Assembly (NCBI GenBank): GCA_947179155.2
Contig: OX359269.1
Span: 32,265,017-32,329,016 of the forward strand
Reading direction: 5' to 3'
Length of the DNA stretch: 64,000 nt
DNA from: Hedera helix
Lineage: Eukaryota > Streptophyta > Magnoliopsida > Apiales > Araliaceae
Both the position numbers and the translations under genes were made by a program. The notes under the pieces are model-generated. The model had not been told where the DNA came from. It saw nothing but the letters and a program-made list of their open reading frames with translations, and made no database searches. Of the stretch, positions 58,068 through 64,000 are shown one piece after another. The stretch's first letter is position 1. Each line of letters opens with the position of its first letter.

Positions 58068-58776
58068 TAGAGATGACAATGGTGCAGTGTGGTTCCAATT
58101 TTTTAATGATTTGAAATTGCATCGGTCTTAAAAAAAATTGAACTAAATTCTTTTATATCAAAACCGCATCAGCAGGTTTATATTTTGAATTACATTGAAC
58201 CGGATCACACCGACTTGCACCAATCAAAATTACTAATATTTTTTATATAATATTTATTAAATTATTTTAATATTTTTACAACACACATTATAATAACATT
58301 CACTATAATAACTCAAGAAATATTAACAAGTAATATAATAATGTATGTACAATTAAAAATTTGATAATATTGTTATAATTTTAACCATATTAACTATATA
58401 AAAATATTCATAAATTACCTTTTGATATGCAAAAGTAAAAAATAATTAAAAAATCCATTTAAGTAATTCTATGATTATATATAACATTATATCAAAATAA
58501 AAATACTACAAAATATAGAGATATAATTAGAATAAACAAGTATATATAGAGAGCGGTTCAAGAACCAGTACACCACCGGTTCAAGAAGTAGTGCGGTATG
58601 GTGCAGTACATCGACGGTTTAAAGACAAATACCAAAATTGCACCGCATCGGTCTTGATTTAATTTTTTTTTCCACCAAAACTACACTGGTGAAGCTAACC
58701 GTTTGAATAAAAACTGATTGATTCGATGTAGTTTGGCAAATTTTAGATCAATTTTTGGTTCAAATTGATATCCCTA
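58068..58776. mobile_element. hAT-like non-autonomous element, degraded
   Basis: Starts TAGAGATGACAATGG; the right end reversed is TAGGGATATCAATTTG. Flanking octamers CTTACTAA (58060-58067) and CTTATCAA (58777-58784) agree at 6 of 8. It contains TGCACCGCATCGG- and ACCGGTTCAAGAA-type words near both ends, in the style of the 2271-2847 element but a different family. A 26-bp duplication follows at the right edge (TATCC(C/G)TACTTATCAAA). Confidence 0.6.
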
Positions 58777-58784
58777 CTTATCAA

Positions 58785-60482
58785 AATTGATATCCGTACT
58801 TATCAAACTTATAAATCTTGAACTAGCTGTTAGAATAAAATTTATTTGGGCTCAACTTCTTTAATTGATTAAGTTTATAATAATAAATCAAACTATTTAA
58901 ACTATTAAGGTTAATTGTTTGAGATCAATTCATAGGACAAATTAGTGAAATTTAAACTTATGAATAAACAACGATTAAACAATTTAAAACTCAACTTCAT
59001 AGACTCTTAATAACGATAGAGTAATATTTTACGTTAATATAAATTTACATTAAACGACACTTTTATATTTGTTTAAAAATATTTTATTTTTTTAATAATA
59101 GTTATTAATCTAACAACATAATTATTAATATAGCATTATTAACTAACCTTTATATAATTTTAAATCGAAGTATCACTTTTACACATTTGTAACATGTTTG
59201 TGAATTTTATTTGAGTTTTGTTATACTCAATGATCTTGTTGATGATTTTTGTAAAAAATAGTGGGACTCACCTGGGATCCACCACTTACATGATGAATCC
59301 TATTATTTTTTATAAAAAATATTATAAAATATCATTATTTATATCTTTTTTTTATTTTATTTCGAGATGGGGATGAAACTCACAAACACAAACACACCAT
59401 TGGGCAAAGATTCTAAAGATGTGGACTTGGCAACGAGGGTTGAGAATCTTTGATGATTGATGTGTCGTTTGTAAGTAGAGTTAGCACACGCGCTTAATAA
59501 GGGTGAGGAATATTGGTGTTTGGTGCAGAGGTTGTTAGATTCCTATTGTGCTTTCTAATTTTATAGAATAACTTTATATACACAATAATAAAATATAATA
59601 TTAAATATAATATTAATTTTAATTATTAAAAAATAAAATTTAATGTAAAAATTCATATTAAACTCTATTTTTTAATAAATATGATAAATATAATATTTAA
59701 TATTATGTTTAATTGTTGTGAATATAGTATTATCCAATTTTATTATTAAAAAGTTGAAAACGATATTAAATGAGTATTTTTGGATGGTAACATTCCAATT
59801 AAATGGAGGAGTATTGTCTTTTCGATTGGCTATAGGGATATTTATCTATCTTACCATAGAAAAGGTTCTATTCTCTACTCAAGAATCTCCTTGATGGTAG
59901 AGTTCATAGATGTCCAATGTACACCACAATTAAACAATTTATTTATTACTAATTTTTATTGGTACAAATTAGTCAATTATTACTAATATGGTGATATCTT
60001 CTATTTAGTCATGAACGAGTGTTTGATAAAAATATATAATTAAGATTCGTATAATTTAAATGTTGGTATAAAAAAAGTGTATATTTAAAATAGAGGCTGA
60101 ATAAAAAAAGAGTAACTTGTAAAATTGTCCCATCATATTTACACTCAAATGCAATTAAACATTAATGCTTTGATTTTTTCAATCTCATAACTAACGTTTT
60201 ATTTTTTACAAAACCATCCCCCCTGACTAATTTTAGTAAATGAATTATGTGCATAACATATAAGTTTTTAAATGTTAAAATAGTCTATTTACGCACTAAA
60301 AAATGTTCATTTCAATTAAAGGGTAAGAAAAACAAACTTAGTGTACTTAAAATACATACTTAAACTAAGATAATAAATATCTTACCATTTAAAAATTCAT
60401 TTTTTAGTCACAAACTAATTTTTTTTTTAATTTTTTTTTCCAAACTTAAATATACTCATGAAACATGACTTTTACAATTGTT
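58785..60482. other. Intergenic, nothing recognised
   Basis: AT-rich DNA without credible ORF. The 68-residue frame at 59780-59986 has no recognisable domain. Confidence 0.4.
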
Positions 60483-60700
60483 ACTCCATACGTCCTAGAA
60501 TAAATGTCATCCATAAAAATTTGTGATTTTTTTGAAATTAATAAGTTTTAAAATATATGCAAAGAGATCGTTGAACATAATAAATTTAATATAATTTCAT
60601 AATATTCTCAATGTTTTGCAATTAAATATATACAAGTTTGATAGTTCGTGCAAAGCACGAGTTAGTTTGTATAACTTTTTTTTTATAAATATTTAATAAT
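60483..60700. mobile_element. Decayed transposon termini (Stowaway-like start, hairpin end)
   Basis: TACTCCATACGTCCTAGAAT at 60484 resembles a diverged Stowaway terminus. At 60646-60664, TTCGTGCAAAGCACGAG forms a 7-bp stem with a 3-base loop, followed by TTAGT; a hairpin followed by CTRR is the Helitron 3' signature, here imperfect. Both calls are weak. Confidence 0.3.
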
Positions 60701-60920
60701 TTAGTTTAGCATATTCTACTACCATTGACTCGTAACTAATGAAATTGACTAAGAAAATTAAATTGTGAATCAACTCTTGTATTGTTTTATTAAGTAATAA
60801 TTTCAATCTAATATCTTAAAGATGGAATGTAGGTAGTCTAATATCATATAACAAAGTCATACCATAAATACATGCATCATTTATATATATATATATATAT
60901 AATACTTATTTCAATATTTA

Positions 60921-61136
60921 TTGTATGGTGATTACTTAGAACTCTATAATATCAATGTCTTGAATTAGCTTGAGCTGGGAGGGGCCTATAAAATGTTATC
61001 AATGTGTATGATGATTACCTAGAACTCTGTAGCATCAATGTCTTGAATAGTTTGAGCTGGGAGGGGCCTGTAAAACGTTATCAATGAGATAGTAGCTGAT
61101 CAATTATTCATCTGTTGGTAGAAATCAATAGCCAAT

Positions 61137-61205
<69 letters not shown>

Positions 61206-61424
61206 AAAGTTTAAGAACATACCTCTTTAAAGGACATACCTAGTATTCCCCCTTTAGCGACAGTTTAGTCCATCGCCATAGATTCGTCCGTCGCTATATG
61301 TTGTCTGTTGCTAAAAGCTTTTACGATGGACTAACCTATGGCGACAGACCAAATCGTCGTCGGATCCGTCGTTAAAGGGAGTATGCTTGGTATGCTCTTT
61401 AAGGGGGTATGTCCTTGAACCAAG

Positions 61425-61464
<40 letters not shown>

Positions 61465-61785
61465 CCTATTTCATTATTAATTGTATGATAATTACCTAGA
61501 ACTCTGTAACATCAATGTCTTGAATAGCTTGAGCTGGGAGGGGCCTATTAAACTTTATTAGTGAGATAGTAGCTGATCAATTTTTCCTCTGTTGGTCGAA
61601 ATCAGTAGCCAATTGAGATATATATATATATTAATTGTATAGTGATTACCTAGAACTCTGTAGCATCTATGTCTTGAATAACTTGAGCTGAGAGGGATTT
61701 GTAAAACACTTTATTAGTGGGATAGTAGCTGATCGATTCTTCCTATGTTGATAGAAATCACTTATCAATTGGCATTTCGGTGACC
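60921..61785. repeat. Four-unit tandem repeat separated by TA tracts
   Basis: Units begin TTGTAT(G/A)(G/A)T(G/A)ATTACCTAGAA and carry GAGCTGGGAGGGGCCT, TAGTAGCTGATCAAT and GCCAATTGA: about 60921-61003 (short), 61004-61139, 61480-61620 and 61633-61775. TA runs follow units 2 and 3. The foldback element at 61208-61421 sits between units 2 and 3. No ORF runs through the units. Confidence 0.8.
61208..61421. mobile_element. Foldback element, copy 2
   Basis: About 214 bp, diverged from 35849-36090: arms GAACATACCTCTTTAAAGGA...CCCCCTTTAGCGAC and, reversed from the right, TCAAGGACATACCCCCTTTAAAG...CCCTTTAACGACGG. Left neighbour (TA)n(GA)n, right neighbour (TA)n, exactly as in copy 1. Confidence 0.8.
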
Positions 61786-64000
61786 GACGTACAAAATATA
61801 TACATAATACTTATTTTACTAGAAGTGATGCAATTTATTTAAAAAAAAATCATGCAGAATAGGGCAAAAAATAGAATGAGTGGGAGAAAAATAGAGATAT
61901 TTTTTTTTAAGCGAGATAAAATATTCGTAAGCCAATCATGTTTATCTCAAATAATGTAACCTAATTATATTTATAACATTTTTCAATGATGTCAATTAAA
62001 ATAAACAAGCTTTTATGCTGGACATGGTGCTCTCCACAATCAGTTGTTTTGTCGTTGATGGCTATAAGTTTTCACAATTGACAACCCAAACAACATCACA
62101 ATCGCTCACTTTTGGAGTAAAAATAATCGAAGGAACCTACGGTTATGCCTCCCATTGGGATTTGGAGTTTCAGATCGACACTAGAGATGATCGGAGCTGC
62201 CATAAAAGATTGTCGGAGCTGCCTGAGTTCATTTGGGGTTCATTCTTTATCTTTATCCTACACTCAATGCATTCTATAATTTATTTATTTTTCTTTGATT
62301 AGCGTTGATTTTGATTCCCTAATCATGATTAGCATCTATTCTATAATGATTTGTACATGGTTAACCGTTAATCCACATATTTTGAATTCTTTATTTTGAT
62401 GTACCAACCGATGAATAAGAAATTATTGTGCTCTACTTTATAAATATAATACTACCTCCATAGAACCGAAGTGCTATCAGTTCAAAACTTTTCATCTTGT
62501 TTTAAACCAAGAGAAATGGAATCTCATTCCCACTTGAAATATAAATATTCATGTTCTTCATCCTAATTATGTTATACTGGATAAGAAGGCTTAGGGTTAC
62601 CCTTTTCTCTCGGGCATTGAAGAATCTTGGATCACTATTTTATGAATTTAGATATCACTTTCTTCTTCTTGTTTTTCTTCTGCCGTTACATGTCTTATCT
62701 CATTTCATATATTAGTATCAGATAATACTTATTTATTTAAAAATTTACGATAAATAAATAACTAAATTACAATGGACAACAAAACATAGCATTAGACATG
62801 ATATGAGATAGAGAGAATGGGTTCTCTAGCATGAAATTTTTTGGTACCCTTTCTGAATTAGTGGTTATTAGGGATGGATGATGTTTTTGTCAATATTAAT
62901 AAAAAAGTGAGAAAAGAGAGTAGTGTCTCGAATCGTATGGGAAAGATATTTATTAAGCAGATATATGTCCATACGGTGTCTTAGTCTAATATTTAAGACT
63001 GTTACACTTGCCTCGCAGTTTTAGGCCAAATTCTCATCTTTGTGCGAAGTGTATTTTTTTTTTTTTTATTGTTTTTATGTGAAGTTTTCTCTTTTATATA
63101 AAGTGTGATTAATTAATGTAATTATTTATGATTTATGTGAATTAATTAATATTGTTCTGTGTATTTAATTATAAAAAATTAGGAGAATGTTTGAGATTGT
63201 CTCATTTTGTGGAGCTTTTTTTCATATATCTCTGTGGATAAGGTTTGATTGCGTTAATCGATGAAGATATATCTTATTCAGATTTGGGTATGGGGCTATC
63301 ACAACGGACTCCTTTTCGTTGTTTATATTGAAGAATTACGTAAATCTGTTTATTTTTGTCTATTTTTTAAAAATATATATGCTCTCAAGTTTCAAATTTC
63401 AATTTATGATAGAAGAAAAATATCATCTCGACTCCGGTGTTTGTGTGATTCAATTCATTTATAAGTGAGAATAATCTCTGTTTTTATTTCAGAATTTTGT
63501 CAAAAAGAAATTATTATATTTCTACTAGATCCCCAAATTGGGGCTTGGGAACGTTTGTTAGAACAATAAAAGTAAAGAGAGTTGATATTTACACAAGAAA
63601 AATTAATAGTTTCGTAAAATTTCATTCACATAAAAATAAATTTCACTTATTATTTATGTAAATAAAGTCTTACAAAATTATCAATTTCTCTTATAAGTAT
63701 AAAGGAAAGGAACTAGGTACCAAAGAACTAGATGGTTCATAAATATTGTAATAAGCTTTCTTTCATTGTCTTTCCATCCATCGCTAGTTGTTTTGATTTA
63801 TGTACGAAACTTTTTAATGTTATTCATTATATTATTTTAAGATAATTTTGACCATCTATTATATATTAAAATATTAATAAAAATTGTATTGTTTAATAAC
63901 TTGTTAAATCGATTATCGTTATATGTTTTGATATAAAGTTATATGTTTTGAAATTAAACTTTGTTAAAACATGTAATACCACTTAAATTTATCTCAAAAT
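61786..64000. other. Intergenic to window end
   Basis: No gene supported. A 95-residue plus frame (62015-62302) ends in a hydrophobic segment but matches no family I know and has no neighbouring exons; it may be chance. ACTACCTCCATAGAACCGAAG at 62452 looks like another worn MITE terminus. Confidence 0.4.

Noticed and set aside
60646..60668. Helitron 3' end
   Set aside because: The hairpin is good, but the CTRR end is imperfect (TTAGT) and no 5' TC end was found, so it is kept only as a weak note.
62015..62302. 95-residue plus frame as a secreted or membrane peptide
   Set aside because: No signal peptide at the start, no neighbouring exons, and no recognisable family; cannot be separated from chance.

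Overview
The window is plant nuclear DNA, most likely from a eudicot with a repeat-rich genome. It is AT-rich, has spliced genes with GT-AG introns, and is crowded with plant-type LTR retrotransposons (tRNA-iMet primer site, Copia and Gypsy coding relics), hAT, Harbinger, CACTA and Stowaway-type elements, and TA/GA microsatellites. I cannot name the species. Only one host gene is clearly supported: an ACT-domain-repeat (ACR) gene closest to Arabidopsis ACR3, on the minus strand at about 46.5-57.4 kb. Seven coding exons with correct splice sites and phases give a 446-residue protein.

Layout. 1-15 kb is a nest of elements: a foldback element (1.1-1.5 kb), an 8-bp-TSD hAT-type element (2271-2847), a three-LTR tandem of a small non-autonomous LTR element (3101-8671) split by solo LTR 1 (3388-6488), an inverted relative of that LTR (solo LTR 2, 8755-12665) that itself carries a GC-rimmed hAT-type element (9335-10385), and a decayed minus-strand Copia pol (12666-14997) broken by a second copy of the first hAT family (13310-13921). 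15620-26071 is a very young LARD-like retrotransposon: two 4259-bp LTRs, 1934 bp between them, 5-bp TSD, primer site and polypurine tract on the minus strand, and no gag-pol. 27.2-42.8 kb is one old plus-strand Sirevirus-type Copia element (gag, pol, env-like ORF, purine-rich tracts, start of 3' LTR). It has been interrupted by a solo LTR (27469-29599), a CACTA-like miniature element (about 29710-30024), a solo Copia LTR (34171-35791), a foldback element (35849-36090) and a large solo LTR (36497-39891).

42.8-46.4 kb holds a complex microsatellite and a Harbinger-like element. The ACR3-like gene follows. Its introns contain Harbinger-type elements, and its 3.9-kb 5'-UTR intron contains a second, antisense fragment of the Sirevirus env-like ORF. 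57.5-64 kb is intergenic: promoter, a hAT-like element, a four-unit tandem repeat with a foldback element inside it, and decayed sequence.

Nothing here works as a multi-gene system. The main biology is retroelement turnover. Five solo LTRs (four with perfect 5-bp target duplications) point to frequent LTR-LTR recombination. The LARD-like element looks recently mobile and must use proteins made elsewhere. The most novel sequence feature I found is a set of five evenly built small hairpins, one with a compensatory change, in the LARD leader next to its primer site. All exon and element boundaries were read by eye from the sequence. No database search or alignment program was run.
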